The notes: generated by a model not told the origin, from the letters alone. Shown: positions 9,191 to 19,087, numbered from the stretch's first letter. The stretch: DNA of 64,000 nucleotides from Vibrio sp. SS-MA-C1-2 (GCF_021513135.1 NZ_CP090981.1:2046001-2110000), one strand, 5' to 3'. Numbers and translations are program-made.

Positions 9191-9494
9191 TTTTCCACTG
9201 AGTATAAATGGATCATAAAGTAAGACCTATCGTTAACAGGTTAGTATACAACCTGATCTTTTATTTTTACAGATGGTCGATTAATCTAACATTTTAATAA
9301 TTAGAGATAAAATTATTTGATATAAATTGCGATTATTATGGGATTATTTAGAAAAACAATAATGCTAGGGTATTAACTGATTGATATTCTGTCTTGCATT
9401 ACAACATCTATATCACCTACAATCTGTCCCACTTATGACCTTAATGGTCTATTCCATCGGTTTTTATTCGATATTTAAAGGACTAACCAACAAA
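9191..9494. other. Divergent promoter gap between letAB and msrC
   Basis: 304 AT-rich bases between divergent starts. An in-frame extension of msrC (from a TTG at 9381) is open here, but its 38 residues have no counterpart in MsrC, so I treat it as non-coding. No clear operator or hairpin was found. Confidence 0.5.
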
Positions 9495-9965
9495 ATGGAT
9501 AAAACGAAACTCTATTCGCGTTTAGCTATTCAACTTGAAGGCTTGCTGGATGGTGAAAGCAATATGATCGCCAACATGGCAAATACCAGTGCGCTGCTAT
9601 TCATGGAAATGGAACAAATTAACTGGGTTGGATTCTATATTTTTGACAAAAATGAAGATGAACTAATTTTAGGCCCATTCCAAGGAAATCCAGCATGTGT
9701 TCGTATCAAGCCAGGTAAAGGGGTTTGTGGTACGGCGTTTGCGACTGAAACAACACAAAGAGTCGATGATGTTCATCAGTTTGCCGGCCACATTGCCTGT
9801 GATGCCGCAAGTAATTCTGAAATCGTTATTCCTGTGTATCATGGTAACCAATGTATCGCAGTATTGGATATAGATTCGCCAATTTTGAATAGATTTGAGA
9901 TCGAAGACCAAAAAGGGCTAGAAAATCTCACAAAAATTGTAGAAAATACATTTAAGTTGGACTAA
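9495..9965 (+). CDS. msrC: Free methionine-(R)-sulfoxide reductase (GAF-domain fRMsr)
   Basis: 156 residues from the ATG at 9495. The E. coli homologue YebR/MsrC has 165, and the longer upstream-extended reading has no family support. It reduces free Met-(R)-sulfoxide in the cytoplasm. The whole protein is one GAF domain; the three family cysteines are present as Cys68 (NPACVRI), Cys78 (KGVCGTA) and Cys102 (HIACDAASNSEIVIP). It lies between letAB and proQ as in E. coli, and is divergent from letAB. Confidence 0.92.
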   Translation: MDKTKLYSRLAIQLEGLLDGESNMIANMANTSALLFMEMEQINWVGFYIFDKNEDELILGPFQGNPACVRIKPGKGVCGTAFATETTQRVDDVHQFAGHIACDAASNSEIVIPVYHGNQCIAVLDIDSPILNRFEIEDQKGLENLTKIVENTFKLD

Positions 9966-10065
9966 GCAGTGGTTTTTCACTCTAAGACAACTATAATAGC
10001 ATCACTTATTACTAATTAATTGTCACTTCTTGTGGAGAAAAATCCACAGCAAGTCAGGAAATTTC

Positions 10066-10704
10066 ATGGAAAACACTGAAAAGCTTACTAACAGCAAAGC
10101 TGTAATCACATATGTCGCAACGATCTTCCCTAAATGTTTTATTATGGAAGGTGAAGCAAAACCATTGAAAATTGGTATTTTTCAAGATCTTGCAACACGT
10201 CTTGCAGATGATGAAAAAGTAAGCAAAACTCAGCTTCGAGCAGCTTTACGCCAATACACTTCTTCTTGGCGCTACCTTCACGGTGTAAAGCCTGGTGCAC
10301 AACGTATTGACCTTGATGGCAATGATTGTGGTGAACTAGAAGCTGAACATATCGAGCATGCACAAAAAGCCCTTGCAGAAAGCAAAGCTAAAGTTCAAGA
10401 GCGTCGTAAGGAAAAAGCGGCTGCAGAACGTGCTGTACGTAAAGAAAAATCTGATGCTGCTAAAGCTAAAGCAAAAAAAGCTAAGCAGATCAAAGAAAAG
10501 ACAGCTAAACTAACAAGTAAGCCAGCTCCTATTGTTACTCGCGAGATTAAAAAAGAAGAAGTGATTCTTGATCGTGAAGTTAAAGTCAATATGGGTAAAG
10601 GCGATATGCCAGCTACGATTGTCGAAATTCAGAAAGATGGGGTGCGTGTACGTTTAGCTAATGGATTAGTGATGTTAGTTAAACAGGAGCACCTGCGTCT
10701 GTAA
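10066..10704 (+). CDS. proQ: RNA chaperone ProQ
   Basis: 212 residues from the ATG at 10066, with AGGAA just upstream; the longer reading from 10030 would start inside a small hairpin. ProQ binds structured sRNAs and mRNA 3' ends. The N-terminal FinO domain is about 1-115 ([19 protein letters not shown] ... [15 protein letters not shown]), the middle is a highly charged Lys/Ala/Glu linker (about 115-160), and the C-terminal Tudor-like domain (about 165-212) ends [20 protein letters not shown]. It is 17 bases before prc and probably co-transcribed with it, as in E. coli. TGTGGA/TCCACA forms a small hairpin at 10031-10048, 18 bases upstream of the start. Confidence 0.95.
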   Translation: MENTEKLTNSKAVITYVATIFPKCFIMEGEAKPLKIGIFQDLATRLADDEKVSKTQLRAALRQYTSSWRYLHGVKPGAQRIDLDGNDCGELEAEHIEHAQKALAESKAKVQERRKEKAAAERAVRKEKSDAAKAKAKKAKQIKEKTAKLTSKPAPIVTREIKKEEVILDREVKVNMGKGDMPATIVEIQKDGVRVRLANGLVMLVKQEHLRL

Positions 10705-10721
10705 AGGAGATACCCTGACGC

Positions 10722-12728
10722 ATGAAATCCAAATTCCGCGTCTCAATGATTGCTGCTAGCTTAGCGCTAGTAGCATCTTCAGCGTTTGCGCTAGAGGCCA
10801 AATACAGTGAGAGTGATATCCCAACTCTTACATCAGATAAGCAACATGCTACCGCAAGTAAACGAGTTACATCTCAGTTTACCCGTTCTCATTATAAGCA
10901 TTTTCAACTTGATGATGCCTTTTCAGAGCAGATCTTCGATCGTTATCTAAAGTCACTTGATTTTAATCGCAGTGTGTTAACTATCTCTGATGTCGAAAAA
11001 TTAGATAAATGGCGCGACAAAATTGATGATCAATTAGTGTCTGGTGAAACCAGTGCTGCTTATGATATGTTCAATTATACGATGAAACGTCGATATGAGC
11101 GTTATGCTTATGCGCTATCTCTTCTCGATACCCCAATGACGTTTGATGGCGATGATGAGTTTGTTCTTGATCGTAGTGAACTTCCTTGGCCTAAAGATAC
11201 TGCAGCTTTAGATGCAATTTGGTATGGCAGAGTGAAGTACGATGCACTTAACTTAAAGTTAGCCGATAAAACTTGGCCTGAAATTAAAGAGACGTTAGGC
11301 AAACGTTACAACAATGCAATTAAACGCCTGACACAAAGTAAGAATGAAGATGCATTTCAAGTCTATATGAATGCCTTTGCTCGTCAAGTTGACCCACATA
11401 CTAGCTATCTTTCTCCTCGTAACGCTGAACAATTTCAAACTGAGATGAATCTCTCTTTAGAGGGGATTGGTGCAGTTTTACAGCTTGAAGATGACTACAC
11501 GGTGATTCGTTCTTTGGTTGCTGGTGGCCCTGCGGCTAAATCTAAGCAACTAGCAAAAGGGGATAAAATTGTCGCCGTTGCACAAAAAGATGGCGAGATG
11601 GTTGACGTTGTCGGTTGGCGTTTAGATGATATCGTTGAATTAATTAAAGGCCCTAAAGGGAGTGAAGTTCGTCTTCAAATTCTTCCTGAAGCTAAAAATG
11701 CAAAAGTCTATACAGTCACTCTTATTCGCGACAAAATTCGTTTAGAAGATCGTGCTGTTAAGTCGAAAGTTATCGATGTTAAGGGCGAAAAAATTGGTGT
11801 ATTAGAAGTACCTAGTTTTTATGTTGGTCTTTCAGAAGATACCAAAAAGCAGATTGCTGAACTAGAGAAGCAAGACGTGAAAGGCATTGTTGTCGATCTT
11901 CGTAATAACGGAGGCGGTGCATTAACAGAAGCGACAGCGTTAACAGGACTATTTATTGATAGTGGCCCTGTTGTTCAGGTTCGTGATGGTTATGACCGTG
12001 TTCGTGTAAATGGCGATAATGACAACTTGAGTTATTACAACGGACCATTAACGGTTCTCATCAATCGTTATAGTGCTTCTGCTTCAGAAATTTATGCTGC
12101 AGCTATTCAAGATTATGGTCGTGGTGTCATTATTGGTGAACAATCCTTTGGTAAAGGGACGGTTCAACAGCATCGCTCTTTAAATCACATCTATGATCTT
12201 TATGATGAGCCTTTAGGATACATTCAATATACAATTCAAAAGTTTTACCGTATCAATGGTGGTAGTACGCAGAACCTAGGTGTTGTCCCTGATATTGCTT
12301 TCCCTTCTGCGGTTGATCCTGCAGAAACAGGGGAGAGTGTGGAAGATAATGCTCTGCCTTGGGATAGCATTAACCCAGCGAAATACAATAAGCTTGATGA
12401 TTTTAGTGTATTGATTAAGCCTTTAACTGTTGCTCATCAAGAACGCATAGCAAAAAATATGGAATATGGCTTTATCTTTGAAGATATCAAGCATTACCAA
12501 GAACAGAAAGACATTAATGCTATTTCATTAAATGAAGATGCAAGATTAAAAGAGCAGGAAGAAGAGCAAGAGCTTCGACTATCTCGTCTTAATCAACGTC
12601 AAAAAGCGGAAGGAAAAAAACCTTTTGCCTCTTTAGATGATGTACCTAAAGACTATGAAGGACCGGATCCTGTATTGGATGAGGCTGCTGCGTTAACTTT
12701 AGATTTAGTAGATGCAGATAAAGAGTAA
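10722..12728 (+). CDS. prc: Tail-specific C-terminal processing protease Prc (Tsp)
   Basis: 668 residues; E. coli Prc has 682. A Sec signal peptide (about 1-23, ending SSAFA) sends it to the periplasm, where it cleaves proteins bearing nonpolar C-termini. The PDZ domain is about 245-335 (GIGAVLQLEDDYTVIRSL). The peptidase S41 core follows, with Ser453 in RYSASASEIYA and Lys478 in QSFGKGTVQQ; the 25-residue spacing equals that of the E. coli Ser/Lys dyad. The C-terminal helical region (about 530-668) is the DUF3340 part. An AAAGGAGA ribosome site precedes the ATG. Confidence 0.95.
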   Translation: MKSKFRVSMIAASLALVASSAFALEAKYSESDIPTLTSDKQHATASKRVTSQFTRSHYKHFQLDDAFSEQIFDRYLKSLDFNRSVLTISDVEKLDKWRDKIDDQLVSGETSAAYDMFNYTMKRRYERYAYALSLLDTPMTFDGDDEFVLDRSELPWPKDTAALDAIWYGRVKYDALNLKLADKTWPEIKETLGKRYNNAIKRLTQSKNEDAFQVYMNAFARQVDPHTSYLSPRNAEQFQTEMNLSLEGIGAVLQLEDDYTVIRSLVAGGPAAKSKQLAKGDKIVAVAQKDGEMVDVVGWRLDDIVELIKGPKGSEVRLQILPEAKNAKVYTVTLIRDKIRLEDRAVKSKVIDVKGEKIGVLEVPSFYVGLSEDTKKQIAELEKQDVKGIVVDLRNNGGGALTEATALTGLFIDSGPVVQVRDGYDRVRVNGDNDNLSYYNGPLTVLINRYSASASEIYAAAIQDYGRGVIIGEQSFGKGTVQQHRSLNHIYDLYDEPLGYIQYTIQKFYRINGGSTQNLGVVPDIAFPSAVDPAETGESVEDNALPWDSINPAKYNKLDDFSVLIKPLTVAHQERIAKNMEYGFIFEDIKHYQEQKDINAISLNEDARLKEQEEEQELRLSRLNQRQKAEGKKPFASLDDVPKDYEGPDPVLDEAAALTLDLVDADKE

Positions 12729-12789
12729 TCTCTTTTTGTAAATAGTCTTGGTGATTGATTTAAGGTTAATCACAGAGTGACAACCTATC

Positions 12790-12826
12790 AAAAGCAATCA
12801 ATGTGATGTTGATTGCTTTTTTATTT
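12790..12826 (+). terminator. Intrinsic terminator after prc
   Basis: AAAAGCAATCAA (12790-12801) and TTGATTGCTTTT (12809-12820) form a 12-bp perfect stem with a seven-base loop, running into a T-rich tail. Confidence 0.9.
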
Positions 12827-12948
12827 GCCGATTAAATGAGTAATAAGGATATTTTTTAACCTGTTTGTGTGATCAATGTCTATTTTTTTATTAAATGTCG
12901 ACTAAATTTAATTATATGACGGTATGAAAATTAGATTAGGTAGTCGAT

Positions 12949-13719
12949 ATGAAAAAGTTAGATAATTCACGTCTTTCAAGGTTAACCTTTACACCGGTGA
13001 AGTTAATCTTAGTTGTTGTCGCATTATTGCTTTCAACATTAATACAAGCTAATGAGATGAAAACTAATCAAACACGTAAGTCGGTGAGTCATGAGGTTTT
13101 CTTATCGGAAACCAAGAAACAACCCGATCTGACTCAGTTTGATTACCCTTTCTTAATTGGTGATTGGTATTGGTTTGCTCCTCAAGATAAATCCATCAAT
13201 CATAAAGGTACAGATTATAAAGCGATAAGTTTAAAGTTTAATTCTGACTATCACTATTATGGTCGATTACTAACTTCAAATAATATCGTTGAGCGTTGGC
13301 AGGGTATTTATCGTATTGATGATGACATGATTACCTTTATTCGCCAAGGATCAGATAACAAACAGCAATATCAATATCGTATCAATCATAACAAGATCCA
13401 ACTTGGCAAAGCAGTATTCACCAAAGTGGTACCTAAAGAGCTCAGTGGCCAATGGTATTCGGCGACAATTAAAAGTGAAGAGCAAGAATACGAGCAGATA
13501 AATCTAAATTTAGGCAATAACTTTATATTTTCAGTTGAAGTTATTGGAGAAAATGGCAAAAAGGTAATGCATGAAGGTGTCTATTTTTATGAGGATGAGC
13601 AGCTAGTGATGCTCTATAAAGGTGGACAACAATTACACCATTTTACGATTGAAAATAATCAGCTAAATATTTCGAACTTAAGTAAAGATATCTCTGTGGT
13701 GATGACACGTCAGCAATAA
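12949..13719 (+). CDS. Exported protein of unknown function with two similar beta-rich halves
   Basis: 256 residues; I do not recognise the family. A hydrophobic stretch at about 18-34 (KLILVVVALLLSTLIQA) looks like a signal peptide or anchor with a long N-region, so the product is probably periplasmic. The rest looks like two related beta-rich units: about 63-160 (LIGDWYWF ... GRLLTSNNIVERWQGIYRIDDDMITFI) and about 165-255 (LSGQWYSA ... EGVYFYEDEQLVMLYKGG). Both start with G-[DQ]-WY and contain a GxY followed by an acidic turn and hydrophobic strand, which recalls lipocalin/calycin-like small domains; that fold is inference only. It stands alone between terminators. Confidence 0.6.
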   Translation: MKKLDNSRLSRLTFTPVKLILVVVALLLSTLIQANEMKTNQTRKSVSHEVFLSETKKQPDLTQFDYPFLIGDWYWFAPQDKSINHKGTDYKAISLKFNSDYHYYGRLLTSNNIVERWQGIYRIDDDMITFIRQGSDNKQQYQYRINHNKIQLGKAVFTKVVPKELSGQWYSATIKSEEQEYEQINLNLGNNFIFSVEVIGENGKKVMHEGVYFYEDEQLVMLYKGGQQLHHFTIENNQLNISNLSKDISVVMTRQQ

Positions 13720-13748
13720 AATCAATATTAATGCTTCTTTAAAACAAT

Positions 13749-13785
13749 AAAAGAGAAAACAATTATCAGTTGTTTTCTCTTTTTT
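13749..13785. terminator. Bidirectional intrinsic terminator
   Basis: AAAAGAGAAAACAA (13749-13762) and TTGTTTTCTCTTTT (13770-13783) form a 14-bp perfect stem with a seven-base loop, with T-rich tails on both strands. It separates the convergent exported-protein gene and pncB. Confidence 0.9.
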
Positions 13786-13809
13786 ATCGATAAAGCTTTT
13801 ATTGACTAT

Positions 13810-14970
13810 CTAGCTCTGCAAACCAAAAGCCTGCTTTAACTGTTTAATGTAATGAGCATCTGTACAGTGAATTTTACCGGGCTCGTCTGAAATTTTAGCA
13901 ACAGATTGACCATCGCACTCAGTTAACTTCAATACAATATTTAATGGTGAAACCCCAGGTATATCGCAAGTAAGATGAGTCCCTATACCAAATGCAGTTT
14001 GAATCTTTCCTGTGAAGTAGGTATTAAGCTTTTCTGCTTTTGCTAGTGTTAAACCATCAGAAAACATCAGCATCTTATCTTTTGCCTCAATACCTAAGGT
14101 TTGATAATGTCTTAACGCTTTATCACCCCACTGAAAGGGATCGCCTGAGTCATGACGTAAACCGGTAAATTTCTCCGCTAATGGTTTTGAAAAATCCTGT
14201 AAGAAACTATCCATATTGATGCAGTCAGTCAGCGCGACCAATAGAGAATCAGGGTATTCTTTTAGCCATGCTTCTAATGCTTCAACTTGAAAATCGACCA
14301 GTTTTTCTGATATCTGCTGGTGCGCTTGGAACCACTCGTGAGCTTGAGTACCAAAAGGTTTCAAATGATGCTTCATTGCCAATGCGTAATTCGAGGTGCC
14401 TAAGAATCCTGGATAGTGGGAGACTAACTCTTCTACGATAGTATTTTGCACCGCTTTCGAATAACGACGTCGTGTACCAAACTCAATCAAATTAAGGTGT
14501 TGTTCTTGTTGATGAGTCAACTTCGATTGCAGTTGTTGTTTTGCACTATCAAGATGATCGTTTTCAGTTTGATGAAATAATTCTGAGATAATGGCCAATA
14601 ATGGGACTTCCCACAAAATAACATCTAACCAACTCCCTTCGATGGTAATAAAGAGCTGATGGCCTTGCACTGATACATTGACAAGTTCTGGATTAAAGCG
14701 AAAAGTGGAGAGATAGAGAAGATAATCGGCTTTAAAGTAGTCTAACTGCGATAAATAATTAAACTCATCGTCAGATAGCTGTATATGTGCCATAAATTCG
14801 ATCTGTTCGATCAGCTGATGATATAAGTGAGTTAAATTTTGTGTACCTCGAGATTTAAACTCGGCTTTTACTTGTGTGTTTGGATAAAGATGAAACACGG
14901 CTTGCTGCATATGTAGTTTGTATGCATCGGTATCAAGTAGAGAGGTGATTATAGAGATTTGCTTATTCAC
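13810..14970 (-). CDS. pncB: Nicotinate phosphoribosyltransferase
   Basis: 386 residues; E. coli PncB has 400. It converts nicotinate and PRPP to nicotinate mononucleotide in the NAD salvage pathway. Family signatures: LLDTDAYKLHMQQAVFHLYP at the N-terminus, VKAEFKSRG, the arginine-rich FGTRRRYS, and the phosphate-binding region GLRHDSGDPFQWGDKALRHY with KMLMFSDGL. It is divergent from pepN, an arrangement also found in E. coli. The 270-base gap to pepN holds no clear operator. Confidence 0.95.
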   Translation of the reverse strand: MNKQISIITSLLDTDAYKLHMQQAVFHLYPNTQVKAEFKSRGTQNLTHLYHQLIEQIEFMAHIQLSDDEFNYLSQLDYFKADYLLYLSTFRFNPELVNVSVQGHQLFITIEGSWLDVILWEVPLLAIISELFHQTENDHLDSAKQQLQSKLTHQQEQHLNLIEFGTRRRYSKAVQNTIVEELVSHYPGFLGTSNYALAMKHHLKPFGTQAHEWFQAHQQISEKLVDFQVEALEAWLKEYPDSLLVALTDCINMDSFLQDFSKPLAEKFTGLRHDSGDPFQWGDKALRHYQTLGIEAKDKMLMFSDGLTLAKAEKLNTYFTGKIQTAFGIGTHLTCDIPGVSPLNIVLKLTECDGQSVAKISDEPGKIHCTDAHYIKQLKQAFGLQS

Positions 14971-15240
14971 GAATATGTTTTGATTCTTAAAAGTCTATTT
15001 ATTTGATCTATTTTACCTTAAAAATTCATTTGGTGTTAGATTTTGCATTAAATTATCGAATAAAAAGTAAAAACTAGAGTTGCAGATTTGATTAAAATAA
15101 CTTGATATTATGTTATTTATCAAAAGTTAGATACACTTTACTTAATATCAAAAAAGCTTAGTATTAAGCGAATTAAGACTTTATTAATATTCTATTAATG
15201 CGATTAATCGAACCTCTCTATTGTAAAGAAGGACTTTAGA

Positions 15241-17862
15241 ATGACAGACGTAACGACTGCAGCTCCACAAGCTAAATACCGTAAAGATTACCTCCCACCT
15301 GTATATACCATTAGCGATATCGATTTGGATTTTGATCTTTACGATAACGACACAAGGGTGATTGCAACTTCTAAAGTTCAATGCTTGGGTGATAATAGCA
15401 AGCCATTGGTCTTGATTGGTGAAGATCAACAGATTGTTAAAGTGGAAGTGGATGGTCAAGTTTGGACAGATTACCATTATGCGGGTAATGAATTAACGAT
15501 TAATGCCGTTCCTGTTCAATTTGAGCTGAAAATAGAGACAATTATTGATCCAAAAAATAACACCTCATTAGATGGTTTATATAAATCGGGTGATGCATTT
15601 TGTACTCAATGTGAGGCAGAAGGCTTCCGTCGTATTACTTTCTATTTAGACAGACCTGATGTGCTCGCAAAATTTACCACTAAAGTGACGGCAGATAAAA
15701 CGGCTTATCCATTTTTATTAAGTAATGGCAACCCGATTGCAAAAGGTGATGTTGCTGGTGGGCGTCACTTTGTTCAATGGCAAGACCCATATCCAAAGCC
15801 AAGCTACCTATTTGCACTAGTTGCAGGCGATTTTGATCTACTTAAAGATAGTTTTACAACGGTCAGTGGGCGTGAAGTTGCACTTGAAATCTTTGTCGAC
15901 AAAGGAAACTTAGATCGTGCTGAACATGCGATGACCTCGCTGAAAAACTCCATGAAGTGGGATGAAGAGCGATTTGGCTTAGAGTACGATCTCGATATTT
16001 ATATGATCGTCGCGGTAGATTTCTTTAATATGGGAGCGATGGAGAATAAAGGGTTGAATGTCTTTAACTCTAAGTATGTGTTAGCGAATTCTCAAACGGC
16101 GACAGACACCGATTATTTAGGGATTGAAGCGGTAATCGGTCATGAATACTTCCATAACTGGACGGGTAATCGTGTCACTTGTCGTGATTGGTTCCAATTG
16201 AGTTTGAAAGAAGGTTTAACGGTTTTCCGTGATCAAGAGTTCTCTTCAGACTTAGGTTCTCGTGCCGTTAATCGAATCAATAATGTTCGTATTGTTCGTG
16301 GTGCGCAGTTTGCCGAAGATGCGAGTCCTATGTCTCATCCTATTCGTCCTGAAAAAGTCATCCAGATGAATAATTTCTACACATTAACGGTCTATGAGAA
16401 AGGCAGTGAAGTGATTCGTATGATGCATACCCTTCTGGGAGAGACGAACTTCCAAAAAGGAATGAAGTTATACTTTGAGCGTCATGACGGTACAGCAGCA
16501 ACCTGCGATGACTTTGTTGCTGCAATGGAAGATGCGTCAGGAATTGATTTAACTAAATTCCGTGGTTGGTATAGTCAATCGGGTACACCAAATGTCTCTT
16601 TAACCAGTGATTATCATGCAGAGACTAAGCAATTTAGTTTAACCGCAACTCAAAAAACAGCCGCTACAGCGGATCAAGCTGAAAAGCATTCTTTACATAT
16701 TCCACTAGATATTGAACTTTATTATCAAGATGGTTCGATTGTTGAACTGATGTCTGAGGGTGAAGCGGTTCATCATGTCTTGAACTTAACAGAAGAGTCT
16801 CAAACATTTGTATTTGATAATGTTGAGACAAAACCTGTTATTTCTCTATTTAGAGAGTTCTCTGCACCAGTGACTTTCGATTACCCTTATAGCGATGAGG
16901 AGTTAAGTTTCTTAATGGTTCATGCTTCTAATGAGTTTGCTCGTTGGGATGCAGGTCAAATGCTATTGGCTAAATATATCAAACAAAATGTTGCAGCAAT
17001 TCAAGCAGGGAGTGACTGCCAACTTCCAGATTCAGTTGTTGATGCTTTCCGTGGTGTTCTATTAAATAAAGATTTAGATCCTGCATTAATTGCAGAAGTC
17101 CTTTCTCTGCCAAGTGAGAATGAGATTGCTGGTTGGTTTGATACTGTTGATGTTGATGCGATTTCTACTGCTCGTGGTTATATTCGTCAAGTCTTTGCAA
17201 CAGAAATGGCAGATGAGTTTGCTGCACTTTATCGCAGTCTTGCTCAAGAACGTTATGATATTGATCATGCTGCGATGGCAAGCCGTTCGTTACGTAATTT
17301 AGCATTAAGTTATCTATCATTAACCGATAATGGTAACAAACTTGTTGAAGCGCATTTTAATCAAGCGACTAATATGACCGATACGATGGCGGCAATGTCT
17401 GCGGCAAATAGTGCATCTTTAGTTTGTCGTGAATCGTTAATGACCCAATTTAGTGATAAGTGGCAACATGATGGTTTGGTGATGGATAAGTGGTTTATCT
17501 TACAAGGTACAAACCCTGCATCAGATAGTTTAGCCAACGTTCGTCAACAGATGTCTCATCCGGCATTTGATATTACCAATCCAAATAGAACACGTAACTT
17601 GGTGGCTAGCTTCTGTTCTAATAATCCAGTGTATTTTCATGCTAAAGATGGCTCAGGTTATCAATTCTTAGTGGAAATTATGGAGATCTTGAATAAAAGT
17701 AATCCACAATTGGCGTCACGTTTACTTGATCCACTATTGAAGTATCGTCGATATGATCAAGCCCGTCAGCAATTGATGCGTAATGAACTTGAAAAATTAG
17801 CTAATATGCAGGATCTCGCTGCTGATCTGTTTGAAAAAGTCAATAAAGCATTAAATGTTTAA
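15241..17862 (+). CDS. pepN: Aminopeptidase N (M1 family)
   Basis: 873 residues; E. coli PepN has 870. A cytoplasmic zinc aminopeptidase that trims N-terminal residues. The substrate-anchoring GAMEN motif is at 265-269. The zinc site HEYFH is at 301-305, and the third ligand Glu324 follows in LSLKEGLT, each four residues later than in E. coli. The four-domain layout follows: N-terminal beta domain, thermolysin-like catalytic domain, small beta domain, and the large C-terminal helical domain (from about 550). The start has a good AGAAGGA ribosome site. Confidence 0.97.
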   Translation: MTDVTTAAPQAKYRKDYLPPVYTISDIDLDFDLYDNDTRVIATSKVQCLGDNSKPLVLIGEDQQIVKVEVDGQVWTDYHYAGNELTINAVPVQFELKIETIIDPKNNTSLDGLYKSGDAFCTQCEAEGFRRITFYLDRPDVLAKFTTKVTADKTAYPFLLSNGNPIAKGDVAGGRHFVQWQDPYPKPSYLFALVAGDFDLLKDSFTTVSGREVALEIFVDKGNLDRAEHAMTSLKNSMKWDEERFGLEYDLDIYMIVAVDFFNMGAMENKGLNVFNSKYVLANSQTATDTDYLGIEAVIGHEYFHNWTGNRVTCRDWFQLSLKEGLTVFRDQEFSSDLGSRAVNRINNVRIVRGAQFAEDASPMSHPIRPEKVIQMNNFYTLTVYEKGSEVIRMMHTLLGETNFQKGMKLYFERHDGTAATCDDFVAAMEDASGIDLTKFRGWYSQSGTPNVSLTSDYHAETKQFSLTATQKTAATADQAEKHSLHIPLDIELYYQDGSIVELMSEGEAVHHVLNLTEESQTFVFDNVETKPVISLFREFSAPVTFDYPYSDEELSFLMVHASNEFARWDAGQMLLAKYIKQNVAAIQAGSDCQLPDSVVDAFRGVLLNKDLDPALIAEVLSLPSENEIAGWFDTVDVDAISTARGYIRQVFATEMADEFAALYRSLAQERYDIDHAAMASRSLRNLALSYLSLTDNGNKLVEAHFNQATNMTDTMAAMSAANSASLVCRESLMTQFSDKWQHDGLVMDKWFILQGTNPASDSLANVRQQMSHPAFDITNPNRTRNLVASFCSNNPVYFHAKDGSGYQFLVEIMEILNKSNPQLASRLLDPLLKYRRYDQARQQLMRNELEKLANMQDLAADLFEKVNKALNV

Positions 17863-17890
17863 TTATCAGGTTAATAGTTCGATTAATCGG

Positions 17891-17919
17891 TTGATGTTTT
17901 AAACGTTTCCATGAATAAT
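17891..17919 (+). promoter_or_regulatory. Candidate pyrD promoter
   Basis: TTGATG (17891-17896), a 17-base spacer, then AATAAT (17914-17919), each one or two bases from consensus. The predicted start falls about 17925-17927, inside the CCCC run that opens the hairpin described next. E. coli pyrC and pyrD use nucleotide-dependent start-site switching at a similar C-rich start, so the placement may matter for pyrimidine control. Confidence 0.45.
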
Positions 17920-17923
17920 ACAG

Positions 17924-17947
17924 CCCCGTTTATGCGGGGTTTTTTTA
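17924..17947 (+). terminator. pepN terminator / pyrD 5' leader hairpin
   Basis: CCCCG (17924-17928) pairs with CGGGG (17935-17939) around TTTATG, followed by eight T (17940-17947). It has intrinsic-terminator form, yet it ends two bases before the pyrD ribosome site AGGAGG and 11 bases before the pyrD ATG. It probably ends the pepN transcript and also shapes the pyrD leader. Confidence 0.7.
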
Positions 17948-17958
17948 TAGGAGGTTCA

Positions 17959-18969
17959 ATGCTTTACCGTATTGCAAGAGAAGCGATTTTTCAATTAGAT
18001 CCAGAAAAAGCACATGATTTAACTATCAAAAGCTTATCGAAATTTACGGGGACACCCCTAGATCTGTTTTATCGTCAAAATTTACCCTCTAAACCTGTTA
18101 CGGTGATGGGATTGAATTTTGATAATCCGGTGGGGTTAGCGGCAGGATTGGATAAAGATGCTGAATGTATTGATGCATTTGGAGCGATGGGGTTTGGTTT
18201 TGTAGAAGTTGGAACCGTCACACCTAAACCACAAAGTGGTAATGATAAACCTCGTCTATTTCGCGTGCTTGAAGCGGAAGGTATTATTAATCGAATGGGA
18301 TTTAATAATAAAGGGGTAGATAACCTGGTTGAAAATGTGAAGAAGAGTCAGTATAAAGGCATTCTTGGCATTAATATCGGCAAAAATAAAGACACACCCG
18401 TTGAACAAGGTAAAGACGATTACCTTATTTGTATGGATAAAGTGTATCCTTATGCCGGTTATATCGCAGCAAATATCTCATCACCAAACACACCTGGACT
18501 ACGTTCTTTACAATATGGTGAAGCGTTAGATGAGTTATTATCAGCACTAAAAGAACGTCAAGAAAAACTAGCAGAAAAACATAATAAATACGTGCCATTA
18601 GCACTTAAAATTGCACCTGATCTCGATGATAATGAGTTAAGTCAGATTGCTGAAAGCTTATTACGCCATAAGATTGATGGTGTGATTGCGACCAATACCA
18701 CGCTAGATCGTTCTTTGGTTGACCAACTTCAATATGGTACTGAAGCTGGTGGGTTAAGTGGAAACCCACTTGTTAACCGTTCAACCGTTATTATTCGCAA
18801 ACTCCATGAACAGCTGAAAGGTGAGATTCCAATCATTGGTGTTGGCGGAATTGATAGTTATGTTTCAGCGAAAGAGAAAATGTTAGCAGGTGCATCGTTG
18901 GTACAAGTCTATTCTGGCTTTATCTATCAAGGACCTAAGTTAGTTAAGAATATCGTTAATAATATTTAA
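17959..18969 (+). CDS. pyrD: Dihydroorotate dehydrogenase (quinone), class 2
   Basis: 336 residues from the ATG at 17959, identical in length to E. coli PyrD; the start follows a consensus AGGAGG. The longer reading from 17911 would translate the terminator. It oxidises dihydroorotate to orotate with FMN, passing electrons to membrane quinone, in pyrimidine synthesis. The N-terminal amphipathic helices ([20 protein letters not shown]) are the membrane/quinone part. The catalytic serine is Ser175 in [11 protein letters not shown], the same number as in E. coli. The FMN phosphate-binding region is [10 protein letters not shown] near the C-terminus. Confidence 0.97.
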   Translation: MLYRIAREAIFQLDPEKAHDLTIKSLSKFTGTPLDLFYRQNLPSKPVTVMGLNFDNPVGLAAGLDKDAECIDAFGAMGFGFVEVGTVTPKPQSGNDKPRLFRVLEAEGIINRMGFNNKGVDNLVENVKKSQYKGILGINIGKNKDTPVEQGKDDYLICMDKVYPYAGYIAANISSPNTPGLRSLQYGEALDELLSALKERQEKLAEKHNKYVPLALKIAPDLDDNELSQIAESLLRHKIDGVIATNTTLDRSLVDQLQYGTEAGGLSGNPLVNRSTVIIRKLHEQLKGEIPIIGVGGIDSYVSAKEKMLAGASLVQVYSGFIYQGPKLVKNIVNNI

Positions 18970-19052
18970 AATAGATTATTATTTTAAAACGATGTTTATG
19001 GTTAATTTATTGAATGTAAAAGACTTTAAAAATCTTCACTTCAATTATTTAA

Positions 19053-19087
19053 AAAAAATAGAGGAGCGGGTTCGCTCTTTTATTTTA
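19053..19087 (+). terminator. Intrinsic terminator after pyrD
   Basis: GAGCG (19064-19068) and CGCTC (19073-19077) around GGTT, extended by A-rich and T-rich flanks (A-run 19051-19058, TTTTATTTTAT after). Confidence 0.7.

Noticed and set aside
9381-9494. N-terminal extension of msrC
   Set aside because: No homology to MsrC and it would make the protein longer than the family; the ATG at 9495 fits.
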